From positions 10,559,618 through 10,623,617 of the forward strand of contig NW_024609857.1 in assembly GCF_016920785.2 (NCBI RefSeq): DNA of 64,000 nt, in the 5' to 3' direction. Positions 36,163 through 48,712 of the stretch are shown in pieces. The translations under genes were made by a program, and so were the position numbers. The notes beneath the pieces were generated by a model that saw nothing but the letters and a program-made list of their open reading frames with translations, was not told where the DNA came from and made no database searches. How positions within the stretch are numbered: the stretch's first letter is position 1; each line of letters starts with the position of its first letter. The stretch comes from Ixodes scapularis. Taxonomy: Eukaryota; Arthropoda; Arachnida; Ixodida; Ixodidae.

Positions 36163-38259
36163 CGTCGTTCCCTCGACAATTCTTTACCTTCGTGTTTCGT
36201 AAAATTCTGGTGCCCACGTGAAGAAGTTTGAACCAACTAGCTAAACAGAAGCACCCAAAAGCCGCACAAAGCGATCTCCAGCGGATGGTCGTATTTTTGT
36301 GAAAGAAGAGCGCGCATGGGGGAACAAGGCCAAAAAGGCCCGTGACGTCACGATTCGCGTTTTCTCCTCGTCTCGCTTTGACTCCGCGAGGACGGGAAGA
36401 GGGAAGGAAGCACGGCTGTTTCCCCTCTTCCTCAACTATTCTGCAGGAAACGCGACGTCGCGTTTCTCACTCGATTGCATCCTTATTTTACAAAAATGCG
36501 TCCATCCGTTCGAGATATCTCTTTATGAGCGGTGTTTTGGGGTTTTCGGAGCCCCATTGTGAAATCCAAATTTCGCTTCAGCAATTTTGCTTCGAGCACA
36601 CGCTGTGAACCAGTTTTTTTTTTTTTTTTTTTTTAATATGGCGTTGTTAATGAATACTTATTCGCGCGAATCGCACACCCTCGTTGCTGAGTATACTCCG
36701 ACGCCGAAAACGAAGCCTAACGACTATTGATGAGGTCATGTCGGTGCTGCGGTCCTTTTCCGATCCTGCTGCGGGCGGCTGGCTGCCCAAGCAGGAATCG
36801 TATTGGGTGGGTGGGGGAGGCCTCCAACAACGAGTCGTCTGCTCCCTCCAGCAGATCGGACCCCGGCGCGACGGTTCCCCGCGCAGTCCACGTGCGTCTT
36901 TTATGGCACCCCTGCCGACAATTGGCGGGAGATCGTGGACGCGTCTGGCCCTTCTTGAAGCCGAGGCGATGATTTCGGTTAAGTGCACGATGCCATCCGG
37001 CTAGGACCCTGTTCGCTGTTCGTTCAGAGAGCCGTTGTTAAAAACGAGGAACTTTTTTTTTCTTCTTCTGGTGTGTGAATGTATGTGCGTGCGTGCGTGA
37101 ATGTGTGTGTGTTTGTGTCCGCGCGGAAGCACACCCGTGTGTGTATGTTTGCCTGTCTGTGTGTTTGTGTGTGTGGTATGTGTGCGCTTGTTTTCTGTCT
37201 GTGTGTGTAAGCGTTTACGTGGCGTCCCCCTCCCCAACTGCGGCTGAGGTAAATCTCTTGACTTTACAAGCGGTTACGTCATCGGGCTGGGGGATGCCGA
37301 GAACGGCGCTGAAGCTCGCTTCTACTGTTTTTGCGAGAGCACATGGACCCCGGATTACCGTGCGAAGGGGCTCAAGATAATTGGGAGGCCGCCCGGTGTA
37401 TAATCCTAGTTTACGTTGCGCGGGCATGTAGTCAAATTAAGTGGGCTCGGCAGTCCTCGCTGGCTTCGCTGCACTACGGGGACGAGACAAAGAACCGGCG
37501 ATGATTCGGCTAGTGTTTTCTACATATATAGCTTGGCCATGGATTGAGAGTGGGGGGGATATGATGGTGGGGATTGTGTCATTGGTCCTGCTGGATCGGG
37601 GTTAGAGCCCGAGGCTGCAAGGGGGTTGGGCTGTGTGACGTCAGTCGGATAAAACGGGTGCCCCCATCGTAATGGTCGATGACGCGGCTCCTAAGACGTA
37701 AAACGGGATTGCAGCCAATTATAGATAGCGGAGGTGTGGGGGATTCATTTTGCGAGTTAGGTTTGGGGGGCTAGAGCGAGGGCGATAACGAACTCGTAAC
37801 CTGAAAAAGCTGCGAACGACAAAAATAAGAAAAAAAAACAGTGTCGAAAGTTTAATTGAGTTTGGATGTCGAAGGAAAAGTACAACATAAACCGTACGGC
37901 TCTAAAATTACTGCAAACTTTCCAGTCGAGTCGGTGTACGATGGTACCTGCAGCACGGCTCGGGTTTAAGGCGCAGCGTTTAATAGCGATGCCCTAAGTG
38001 AGCCTGGGCTTCAGTACAATCTCGGATGTTTTACCGCGATTTGAATTTTTGGTATTTGAGTATCGTTCGATGTCGTTGGGTAATCATCAAATTTGGCTAT
38101 AGCCAATTTGCGAACTCGCTGACAGTTTGAGAAACGCAGGACCTGTAATAAAATTCTCACGCCTCTTGCTTCGCGATTTGATCTGCGAGAATACGAAAAA
38201 GATTCGCCACGCCTTGCTTTTCTTGAGGTATCAGTGACCTTTGACTGTTACGTGAGCAC
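36163..38259. other. Unassigned stretch
   Basis: Holds a T run at 36614-36634, a TG-rich zone at 37069-37215 and GC-rich parts around 36700-37000 with overlapping frames on both strands (113 aa minus, 106 aa plus). No domain recognised. Confidence 0.4.
37069..37215. repeat. Degenerate (TG)n tract
   Basis: Repeated GTGTGTGT and GTGCGTGC words. The cysteine/valine-rich open frame over it is an artefact. Confidence 0.85.
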
Positions 38260-38795
38260 CAGTCTTGTACACGTCACTCAAAAAAGGTAATCGATGACAG
38301 TTGCAATTACTCTTGGTTAAAAAATGTTCAATTATATTACTGGATTACTTGAAAGTAAAAGAATCATCTGTTAGCTGAAAAAATAACCGTAACATTTCCG
38401 ATTACTTCCGACTTTTAAAACAAATTTTTCCTCCGGCTTGAAAAAGTGGAAAAGGGGTCTTTCGTATACTGTCCGTTAATAAAGTGAAATAATTGAAAAA
38501 AGATAAAGAAATAAAACTACTCATCTTTTTAATTTACCAATTTTGGTAAACCATCAGCCTTTCGGAGACTTGTTTCAATGATTCCTCGGAAGGAAGCTTG
38601 TAGTAAGAAAGGGGCATGAGAAACGTGGTGGAAGGAATTACAGTGGCTACGAGTAATTTCAGTATCTCCAAAAGTAATAGGATTACTCTCGTGATTTATT
38701 CGTAGTAAATACATTCAAATCATTACAAAATTACTCCAAAAAGTAACTGATTACAAGTTAATTTGTTTGCTTGTAATCAGTACCATACAAGTCTG
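38260..38795. mobile_element. Probable hAT-like element with GTAATC subterminal repeats
   Basis: The left end CAGTCTTGTACACGTCA and the inverted right end CAGACTTGTATGGTACTG are similar over the first 10 bp. Many ATTACT/GTAATC words lie inside both ends. No 8-bp TSD is seen, so the limits are provisional. Confidence 0.5.
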
Positions 38796-39449
38796 TTTGT
38801 AATAGGCTAAAGACATGATTATGTTTGAATTGATCGTTTCCACTTCGTGACCCTTTGGGGATTGTTCAACAACTCATTCACTCCATAACAATTACTTGGG
38901 ATTTTCGTTCGCTGTTCGTCAATGACGCAAAATAATATTTCTGAAGAAACGCAAACCGTGGATTTGAAAGAACCAGCTTCAGTACCTTTTATTACCCAAA
39001 CGCCAAACCCCATCCCCAACCTCCGAACCTCATAGGCCTACCTGAAAACTCCCTCCAAAAATATAATTTTAGGATGCTAAAACTAACCGTTCCATGCAGT
39101 GAACACTGTTTGATGCCCTGGGTTCTAGAGTATTTATCACGACATTATTCTATGATGTTGGGGCTAAAGTAAATTATCGACTTATAAAAATGGCGATTCC
39201 GGTGGTGTACAGCTTAAGCATATGAACTGCCAGAAGTTCCCTTTTTGCACGCGCTCAGCACCAAACGTATGAAAAAGGCGGAGAACAGTGCATAAGTGAG
39301 ATCAAGTGCCCGATCATTCCGATGCGGTACTTTAGCCGGTGGTACTTACAATCATTGGGCGTCATCTATTAAAAATCGCAAGTTCCTAAAAGAATCATGA
39401 CTCCACGCGAAACGGCTAAAATTTGACGATGTTTCTACCACTCTTAATC
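38796..39449. other. Unassigned stretch
   Basis: No gene or element limits seen. Confidence 0.5.
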
Positions 39450-39960
39450 AGGCTTGTACGCAACGAGTTACATGTAACACGTTACTTGTATCTAGTTACC
39501 TGTTCGGTTACGGTATTACAAAAACTTAACTGCTTAAAAAAAAAAAAAAACGAGTAATGTTGTTGTTTTTTTACTTCTTGATGGAGCATAGTGACTGAAG
39601 CCATTTAGTTACTTCTGAGGGAGAACGTGTGCAACACTAGTTACGCAATTTGTTTTTTACACCAGCTCACGCGTTTGACTTTCATGGCAAGATAAAAAAA
39701 ATGTGCACAAAGTATGACGTCATAGCCGCATTTATTATCACCATATCAGTAGGCCCATGAATCGGGTCAAGAAGGGAGGCCCCCATTCTTAACCACAAAC
39801 AATTTGATATATTCGATGATTGCTGCCACGTCAGATAAACGACCAATTCAAAGTAACAAGAAAGAATCCGTTACTTTTGAGCTGATGCAACGCGTTCCTT
39901 ATAAACCTCAGTAACGAGAAACGCACTGGTTATAGTCATTTTTTACTGTAACGTACGCAT
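39450..39960. repeat. GTTAC/GTAAC-rich hAT-like fragment
   Basis: Starts CAGGCTTGTACGCAACGAG and is followed by many GTTAC/GTAAC words, then further ones near 39850-39960. It resembles the termini of the 7827-9738 element but the right end and TSD could not be fixed. Confidence 0.4.
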
Positions 39961-41335
39961 GTCACCTTTGAATGCGCTTCGTAAAACTTGCCGAGACCAG
40001 AAGACACTAGCGCGACTGTAAATCACGCCCGTGTTTACACGAACAGCGATGCACCAGAAGACCCTCTTTCGACCGCTTGCAGCATATAGTTCCATCGAGA
40101 TTTATCGTAGCGATTGCGAGAATCGCGTTTGCGCTCTCGTGCAAGATTGTGTGCTCCCTGCGACCGCCGTCGCCCTCGTCACAGCTAGCGCGAGTCGAGA
40201 GCGAACCGCGCGAGTTTGCGCGTAAAAATATCGCGCAAAAACGAGTGGCGGCGGCGAAGCTCTCCGCCATCTGCGTTTTCTCTAAAGAGTTCAGCGATCC
40301 GAGCGGCGCTTAGCGAGTACACAAGTTATATCTTACGACCCATAACTCGCCTCACTTTGTCCCTCCCGAGCACTCTCGGTTGGCAGGACGGAAATTTAAG
40401 CCCGTGTAGGAAACTCTTACCAGCAGAAAAAAATAAAATAAAAATAAACGTTCCTGGCTGTGGCCGCGCGCGCCGACTGGATTTGTAGAGGACGATGAAT
40501 TTTTACAGTTGCGGTCGTAAAAGCCCGTTGAACTCGTTCTCAACAGTATGGTATAGAAAAAAAAATAAAATGTGAGCAACGGAACAACACAGTGGAAACG
40601 CCTGGACCGTTCGAGAAGGAAGGTGCGAGCTTTCGGAGACCGAGAATAAATAAATATCTATACTGGGTCGTTTTCTTCGAACAATTCCGAAATTCGGATA
40701 CAGCCTTGTCCGTAAGTGCGGTTTTGGGTCTCTACTTTGATGGCTTCAACTTTAAACGTACGCAAACAAAAGGCTTTTTTTTAATTTTGGAAAGTTGTTT
40801 TATCGTGGATATTCGGGTGATGGCTGCCAGTACGTCACGGCGTGAATTTTAAGCCTCAGTCACACTTGCCATACAACGTATGCAAGATACGGTGCTGGGT
40901 TGTAAGACACGATGAAAGACTTATAAACTGACGCGCCTCAGAAACGTTCGAAACACGTTTGTTCCATATGTATATCTATGTCTGGAACATGTCTAAGGAT
41001 AGTTTTTGTACAACCAATGTGACCTTCAGAACATGGAAGAAACACGACTCGGACGAGGGGACCAGGCTGTCTCTTAGTTTTATATGATTTATTAGCAGTA
41101 TAACTGCGACTTTCGGAAAAGTAGTGACGGCCGTGAGTAGTGGAGAGAAGACACATAGGGCGCACTGGAGAGGCGATTGGATGTTCAACAAAATGAACGA
41201 AGAGATTGAAAACAAAAACGAAAGGAAGGCGATAGGAGAACAGGAACAGCTATGAGCACGACCGTTTCAAGCTACCAGTCCAGCTTTTAGTTAGCTCAGT
41301 CTTGATTGGTGCATTTTTCTCAAAGTGAGCCTCCT
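39961..41335. other. Unassigned stretch
   Basis: Open frames of 60-90 aa on both strands without motifs. A TCAGTCACACTTGCCA word near 40856 may be an element end, but no partner was found. Confidence 0.45.
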
Positions 41336-41338
41336 TTA

Positions 41339-41525
41339 CCGCTCATTCACACTGGAAGCGGATCCGCATTCGCAAAGCGGTTGCGAACGCGGTTGTATAA
41401 AGATCCAGTGCTATTGCACGCGCACTTGATGTCATCGAGGGCACGTGGAATTGTACTGAATCTTTATACAACCGCGTTCACAACCGCTTTGCGAACGCGG
41501 ATCCGCTTCCAGTGTGAATGAGCGG
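41339..41525. mobile_element. Harbinger-type MITE, TTA TSD, near-perfect arms
   Basis: A 187-bp element. The arms run about 69 bp with two or three mismatches, starting CCGCTCATTCACACTGGAAG on both ends. TTA flanks it at 41336-41338 and 41526-41528. The low divergence suggests a young insertion. Confidence 0.94.
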
Positions 41526-41528
41526 TTA

Positions 41529-41855
41529 GAGATCATTCCGTGCTTTTTAAAACAACCAACATCGCCCATCGACTTCACAGAAGCAGCAATTTGCTTTTTC
41601 TCGCTGTAACATCGCACGTCACAAAGAATCGCAGTAGCTGAAGTATGAGCAATCTTCGTTTTATTTGGAGCAGGACGACTCCACTCCTTATGTAAAAATT
41701 TGGACCTCCAAGAGAAAATTTTGTGCTTTATTGCAAATGTCCCCTATGAACGCCTTATTATTCATTTTTTAAATAAAACGTCTTAAGTCGCCGGCGAGCG
41801 TTATGACTTATTTCTTTAACGTAATCAAGAGTTCAAATATAAATAACAAAGAACA
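41529..41855. other. Unassigned stretch
   Basis: Short non-coding spacer; nothing recognised. Confidence 0.5.
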
Positions 41856-41990
41856 GGCAGGCGAGCTGGCGAAATTTTTAACATCTTGAACACCCGAAAC
41901 TTGGGAACAAAAAGTGAAAAACACACACACAAGTACCTGTGCGTGTAATTTGTCCACTTTCTGTTCCTAAGTCCTTGATGTTCAAGATGT
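41856..41990. repeat. Head-family hairpin, third locus
   Basis: The head CAGGCAGGCGAGCTGGCG is followed by a hairpin whose arms ACATCTTGAACA and GGAACAAAAAGTG are inverted at 41943-41990. The stem sequence is unrelated to those at 10388 and 29986 apart from CCGAAACTTGGG next to the head. Confidence 0.75.
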
Positions 41991-42141
41991 TGACAGTTCA
42001 AGTAATTGACGAAGGCCAACAAATGATCAAAAGAATACAACAAATAGCTAGGCTAACGGATAAAAAAAAAAGGAATATAAATTCCTATTGGATCTCACAT
42101 TTGGAGTTTATTTGCTCTTCATCCGCTTTATACGGAGCGCT

Positions 42142-42334
42142 AGTTCATCTGCTTCATTTGCAGGGATTGTGGTGACGTGTGAATATCTAGCTCTGATTGG
42201 CTCTGATTAAAGGATAGTGGGTAGACCTCAAAGAAAGCTGCTATAGATGTCTACCCACTATCCTTTAATCAGAGCCAATCACAGCTCAGCGTTCCGGCGT
42301 CACCACAACCCCTGAAAAAGAAGCAGACAAACTT
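42142..42334. mobile_element. Palindromic element, CTCTGATTGG family
   Basis: Same landmark order as 28541-28737: CTGCTTC, ATTGTGGTGACG, CTCTGATTGGCTCTGATTA, AGTGGGTAGACCTC, then inverted. A possible 5-bp TSD GCGCT lies just outside both ends. Confidence 0.88.
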
Positions 42335-45300
42335 GCGCTGCGTATTCAATTTTAAAAGACTCCAACTCGTGTCTCCGCCGACAGTTCTAGACAGTTCAGC
42401 CATTCCGTACCAATTATGCGCCGAAGTTAAGAAACAAATTAATTATAATAACCAATGACTCTGTTTTGCTTTAAGACATGGCATGCAAGTACAAAGGCAC
42501 GGGACCCAGTCATTCTAAAACAAGGCATTGTCTGATGTTTACAGCACAATGCCGCTGAAGCAGTATAAGTTCAACCGTTCTGGCTGAAGAGCAGTTTGCA
42601 CCGTCAGATCGTGAATGCTTCTTTTGTCGATGACGCGCACCACGTAGCTTCAGCCACTGCGCGGAGCAGGCCTCGCGGAATGCACCTGCTGTCACCCACT
42701 TCCGGAGATCTTCAGCGGCCATCGACGGGCAACTCCGGCGTGTCTGTGCTCGCGGTTAAAGGATCACTTCCCCTTGTCAGCATCGGCCACCTAACGGGCG
42801 GCGAGCCTTCGCCCTTTCTTCTTCGCTCCAGCGGCCCACTGCTGCCCCCATCTATCAAGTCGCCCACCCTGTTTTTCTCCCGAAACTCGGAGCGCAGCAC
42901 GCATACCTCGGAGCCGCGATCCGTCATCGCTGCGTCCAATCGCCCCCCCCCCCCCCCCCCCCCCCACCCTCCAAAAAAAAAAGTACACAAAAAATCACGT
43001 TGATCTAAAACGCGACGCCATGCCATACGACGCTATACTACCAATCCCTACCATCTTCAGGCTCTGAATTTGGCGCCGAAAACTCGTCCCTCTGGAAGAT
43101 CACCCTAAACAGAAACAAAACAAAAAAAGGAAAACACTTTCCATCGAAATGACAAAAGAAAGATCTATTCACCGGGTTCTTGAATCGAGATGACTAGCAC
43201 TGCATGTGGTGCGGACCTGGTAGAGGCCGAAAAAGAAAAACGCGCTTCGCCAAATGTAGGTATCAGATTAGAAGAGGCGAATTCCCGCGCGATGATTCGG
43301 CCCAGGGAGGTTGGCGCGTCCATCGTTCATCCGGCAGACCCGAAAGACGATCCCCTCTCAGGATTGCGAGGACCCCAGGTGCGGGTCGGCGCCATCCCAT
43401 TTCTGCGTTGCGGCCTCTCCCTCTCTCGCTCCATACCTCGTTCTGCTCGGGAACAGCCCCCGGATTGCGCTGGCCCACGGTGCCTGCTCGTCGTCCCGTA
43501 ATCCTTACCGTTCCCGATGCACGTCGGGGGATGCAGCGGCGATCGCTACTTTCCGTTCGCCCTCTAAGCTGCCGTGGAAGGCATACGTGCTCGTTGGACA
43601 AGTCACGCGTCCATCTTTCGCCAGGTGATCACGCTCCAACCCACGCCGACGTGAAGAGGGTACTGTCACGTGATCAAATGAAGGCTGTTGAATGGTCCGG
43701 CGAACGCCTAGTTTCCTCCCGCACAGTCAGCTTGAGGGTGAGGGAAATAGCGCAGGGATGTTCCATCTCCCCTCACCCTGCGTCTCCTCATGCTCCAAGT
43801 TCAATCTGACAGGGGCTTTGTTGGTGGCCCGGGCTCCTGTGGCTTCGCCCAAGGAGTTTCGGACCCACGATGGTGCGGGCCTGTTGCGGTCCCCGGAGGC
43901 CCTAATTCTGCAGGATGCCTTTGACTTCGATGCTGCTGCTTGTAATGGGGAGCTTCCTAACGATCGGGAAAGGCTACCTTTCCGGACATGGGTTGGTAAA
44001 GCAGCCTTGTGTAAAGAAAGGTAAATAAGTAAATAAAGAAAGAAATAAAAAAAAATATGGGTGGGTCTAATATATGAATTTAAACCTAATTTCAAAGGGA
44101 CTCGTCGATGATTCTCCACGAGACCTGATCGATCGTAGATACGGAGGATAGAAACGTGTGACGAAGTATTCGGTTATGCACGGTCTACATACTTCAGAAA
44201 AATGAAGAGTATGACAAATTTAACACGAACGCGCGATTGGATTATTTTTGTTTTTTATGTTGTTGCTTATATTGGGAAGTTTCTTGTCTCAACTTCCAGT
44301 GTGTTGAAATCTGCTTATGCGCAGCAGCAACCAAGGGCGTGAAATTTGATATATCGTCACCATAACCAGAGTATTTGAGGATTGGACGGAAAAACAGAAA
44401 GTAAACAAATGGATGTCGTGTTTGTGCTCACTGTGTCGCCCGTTGCACTGTACATTATCGGTCGATTCTTAGGTACTCCGGAACACAATAAGAAGATTAA
44501 AAATGTGTTATGCGTAAATAAGGACAGGACACCGAGGATATGGACACACAGTCTCTGGATTCGCTCGTGTGCGTCCTTACATTTCGCGGTTTATAATATG
44601 CTTCATGGGTCATTCATTATCTGCACGTATCATGCGCTCACACCTTTAAAATACATTTAGTATGTACGATATATAATCGCACACTGATGACATTACAACT
44701 ATATATGGTTCACAACGACCCGTCTTCCACGGGCGTTGAAGTTTCTTTGGGTCGCTGGGGGCAAAAGTTCAACTGCTGAGATGGAAAGGTCGGCCCGGAT
44801 ATCCACGATGCCGGGAGAAACGTGCCAGTTTATCGTCGCCGACTCGCCGCCTTCGTCACAATAAGATCCAGAAGAAGAAAAAAAAAAGGAGAAAAAAAGA
44901 AGAAAGAAATGAGAACGAAGCATTTACTTTCTTCGTACCAACTCCGACTTTTTGCTAGTCTACATCTCTAACACCAAAGAACGTCGTTTTTCAGATGCGC
45001 AACTCGTGTCTTGGAACGGCAAGAATGCTCCGAAGGTTCTAGTCTTTTTCCAAAACCGCGTTCGGCCAAAGAAAGTCGTGAAAGCACTTTTTTTTTTTAC
45101 TTTTTTTCTTTTTTCATTGCCAGAAGTTTTCTATTTTTAACGAAATCCGTCGGTGGATGGTGGCGTCGTCTTTTCGGTGCATTCCACGGGCGCGCTTTTT
45201 GGAAGGCGCGCGCGCGTTCGAGACCTGCGCCTTCCATTACTTTTGCCGTACGGTGTTGCGCAGTTCTCGCGGCGAAAGAGATTCGAGACGATTTGTAGCG

Positions 45301-45874
45301 CTACTGTTCGCAGTGTGAAGAAGAAAAAAAGAAAAAGTCGGCCGACACAAAAGCTCGGAAAGACAAGCTTTCATGTTTCCAGGACTTGTACACGTGGCGT
45401 TGCCGTAGATCGTTTTCTCGTTGATGCAGTTGTCGAGCACGATGCTGCAATCGAACAGGCTAGTTGCAACACAGACCGTATTGTCTGCTAAAGTTGGGAC
45501 ATTTCGCAAGCGATGATTGCGAAAGACGGAAAGTGCACAGCGTGGAACCGGTCTGCAATTAATTCCGATGTGGGGAACGTTTGCATTGCGTTTCTGTATT
45601 GCGCGAAATCGTACGCAAATCTGTAGATAGGAGTGCATTTTGGGGAGTTGTTCACGGAGCAACGTGAAATATGAGGTATATGCATACGAGTTTGCTTCGC
45701 TTCGCTTTCGGATAAATTACTATTTTTTGCTTTAAATACTAAAAAGAAAGACTAATCATTAAGCCGCAGTGCTGGGGGGAGCTATGATGTCCTAAGTTAG
45801 TAGAATTATTCCCGATTCATTCTTTTCCGTTTGTCGGAGAGAGGTCTCAATTTGGTGCCACTTTCTGGGTAGTT
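42335..45874. other. Unassigned stretch with GC-rich block
   Basis: A 23-nt C run lies at 42943-42965. The block 43190-44030 is GC-rich with open frames on both strands (201 aa plus, 112 aa minus, 110 aa plus). The last ends just before AATAAA-like words at 44029-44050. None has a recognisable domain and the frames overlap in every phase, so I do not call a gene; a terminal exon is possible. Confidence 0.35.
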
Positions 45875-46434
45875 GGACAAGAGCTCACCGGACAAAAGCT
45901 GTCTATTTTTTTTAAACTTACTCCCTGACGTCGGTGGCGACAAATAGGCTCGCAAGGGACAAAATTCAAATGGGAAGTTTTGAGATAAATCCGCTCAGAA
46001 GCGCCCTCAGAACCACTCGAAGACGATCGCTTCCAGCCGCACAGAGATCTTCCAAGACTGCTGGGGGCAGTAGGGGAGCCTATTCGCTTCTAAGGAACAG
46101 ATAAATAAACTTGTGTTCAATCCTATTAAAAAAAAACAGGTGTAAGTCAAATAAGTGCTTTCAACGTTTTTTAGAGGGCCGCAACCGTGCACCTAAGCTA
46201 GCTCGAGACAATACCCACATAAATTTTTCTTCCGGTGAAGTTTTGTTCGGATTCGTGGAGAAGCTAATGAGTATCTGTCCGGGTCTGAAAAAAAAATGGT
46301 GAATTTTCGCCCGGTGAGCATTTGTCAGTTAATCATTTGTCCGGTGATCATTTTCCCGGTGAGCTTTTGTCCGTTGAAATTTCGTCCGGTGAGCATTTGT
46401 CCTGTGAGCTTTTGTCGAGTGAGCCCTTGCCCGG
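45875..46434. repeat. 15-bp TTTTGTCCGGTGAGC arrays, inverted layout
   Basis: Nine adjacent 15-bp units (46300-46434) vary around GAGCATTTGTCCGGT. Inverted single units such as GAGCTCACCGGACAAAAGCT stand at 45881-45900, with a weaker one near 45955-45975. The open frame through it reads a repeating Pro-Val-Ser-(Ile/Phe)-Cys pattern and is an artefact. The layout parallels the arrays inside element B, with a different unit. No TSD or outer TIR was fixed. Confidence 0.8.
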
Positions 46435-47506
46435 CATTCCAGTTTCTGCGTCAGAGATGTCAGCTCCCTTTGAACGGTTCCAACTCTATCTACTTTCTTT
46501 CCGCGAAGGAGCTTAGGACCCTTTTTCCTCCGTAAACGTGTCAAAGGGCAAATAAATAAGCACGGCTCAAATATACGAGCAGAACCGCTAACATCATCGA
46601 CCCCGAAAAGCTCCTGGCACTTCTCACCTCTGACAGTCTCTCAAACAGACGAAAAACGCTTCTGACACAGACTCATGGACACAGACCAGAGAAAAGAACC
46701 GTTCTTTGTTTACATGCATCAGCCACCTCGGGGTCCTTCTGGAATTTGAACCCCCTCTCCGCGTTTCCTTCTTGACACTTCCCGCTTCTGTGGTTCCAAT
46801 CCCCCGCCCCCCAGAAACTCTCTTCGCCACATCTGGAAGGAGTATGGTCTCTGGAGTCGTCATCTGGAACTCCCAAGACGTCCTTCCCCCCGCTGCACCA
46901 CACGTGACCGACGGGTGCGTTCCGGAAAAACGTTAGATACGGCTAATCTGGACCTTTGCCGCCCCCGGCTTGCCTTTGAGCTCGTGTCCCGACCAAGTCG
47001 ACACCAACGGCTGCGTAGCCGGCCATGCGGTGGCAGCTTCTTTCTTCGTCTTGTTTGCTTTGCATCCTGGGGGGCCTCTAGGTTTTGCCGGGAAGTCATC
47101 GTTGGTTGGAAGTGCAGCTTCTGTTTCTTCCCGACCTAGAAAATTACAAGGACGTTCGCTTGTGTTTTCGTGCGGCCGGGCACCCACGTCCAAAACAGCT
47201 GCTGACCGACGCGGATACTTCTTTGTTTCTAACTCGCTACCGTGTACTTACTACCTTGCAGATTTTCTACTCGCACTGCCGCGTACTCCAAACCGATTCT
47301 CAGACACAAAGAACATTTTTTATGCTTAATAGACATTATTACTGCTGCACCATACATTTTACAATGAAGCCATTCATTTGTCGGTTCATGCATGTGAGCT
47401 TTTGATGTAATCGAGCAAATATTGGACTGCAACGTTTAAATAAACTTGTCCTAAAGCCTATCGAAATTTGTACGGACAATTGCTTCGTTGCAGTACACGT
47501 CTCATC
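46435..47506. other. Unassigned stretch
   Basis: Several overlapping frames of 70-119 aa on both strands in a GC-moderate block, 46620-47330. No domain or splice structure could be supported. Confidence 0.4.
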
Positions 47507-47612
47507 TTTTATTTTGCTGGGGCCTCCTCTCCCCCTCCCCCTTATACAGCATTTTGTCGTGGGCGCCCCCCCCCCCCCCCCCCCCCTTGAAACAAAATCC
47601 TGGCTGTGCCTG
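47507..47612. mobile_element. Truncated copy of the 33241-33390 MITE
   Basis: Shares GGGCCTCCTCTCCC-like sequence, TACAGCATTTTGTC and GAAACAAAATCCTGGCT with the right part of 33241-33390. The left end is missing and the right TIR has lost two bases. A 21-nt C run (47566-47586) is present. Confidence 0.88.
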
Positions 47613-48539
47613 CGTGATTGTGATGTGAATATATATTATTTTAATAAGGTATATTCGTTTTTTGTCGCAGTCTTCTACCCTACGTTTGTACCCTGTTTTC
47701 TGTTCTTTGCTTGTTGTGTAAGTCGTATCTTTGTCTCAGCATGCGTTATATGTATCATGTCTTTTACAGTTTTACTCAATGCTTTCAGTTTCTTTTAATG
47801 TTTAATTTTTCCCCACTCTTTTTTTTTTTTTTGTAATGTGTAAGTTTCGGTGTGCCAGTACCAAGACCGCATGGTCGTTCCTGGACACCTTATAAAAATT
47901 ATTCTTGATTCTTGATTATTATTATTATTTGATCACCGGGTACTGCGTTTTTGTTTTAATTTTTTTGTGTGTGCGTGTTGTCATGAATAAATAGAGTTAC
48001 TTATTGTGACAGCTTCGTGCTCTACACAATCAGGGCTGTTCCACCTTTGTCTCCAAAACTATGAGGGTGTTAAAATAAGCATAGGTCTGGTGACGATGGT
48101 ACAAAAATATCACAGCATCTGATAGTCAAGACCTGCAGACGTGAAAAGTGGATAAAAGGGAGGTCTTTCTACATTCAATATTTCGAAGAAACTAAAGTAC
48201 TCTTTTTTTTACTTCGATTTCGTCAATTGAATATGGGGCCTATTACCACAGATTGGTTTAAAATACCCGAGAGGATATGTTTTAATACACAGTGTCTCTA
48301 TGATTGGTGATGATTGATTTCACGAAACATAACGCGCCCTATCCTAATCGGAAGGATAAAAAAATTCCTCAAACTTTGTTCTGCTATGCAAAGCAGTGGC
48401 AGACCGCGAGTTCTAGAGGTCTTCCTAAAAACCTCGCCAACACAAAAAAAAACAAAAAAACACAACATACCGGAAACACGAAAAGAAACAACAATTCAAA
48501 CGAAACTCAAGCCAACCTACAACTACGAAAACCGCAAAT
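47613..48539. other. Unassigned stretch
   Basis: AT-rich, with no gene or TIRs seen. Confidence 0.5.
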
Positions 48540-48704
<165 letters not shown>

Positions 48705-48712
48705 TGGTATTA

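Noticed and set aside
43204..43809. 201-aa plus-strand frame in a GC-rich block
   Set aside because: All phases are partly open and no domain is seen. RNA-seq or homology to related species would be needed to call an exon.
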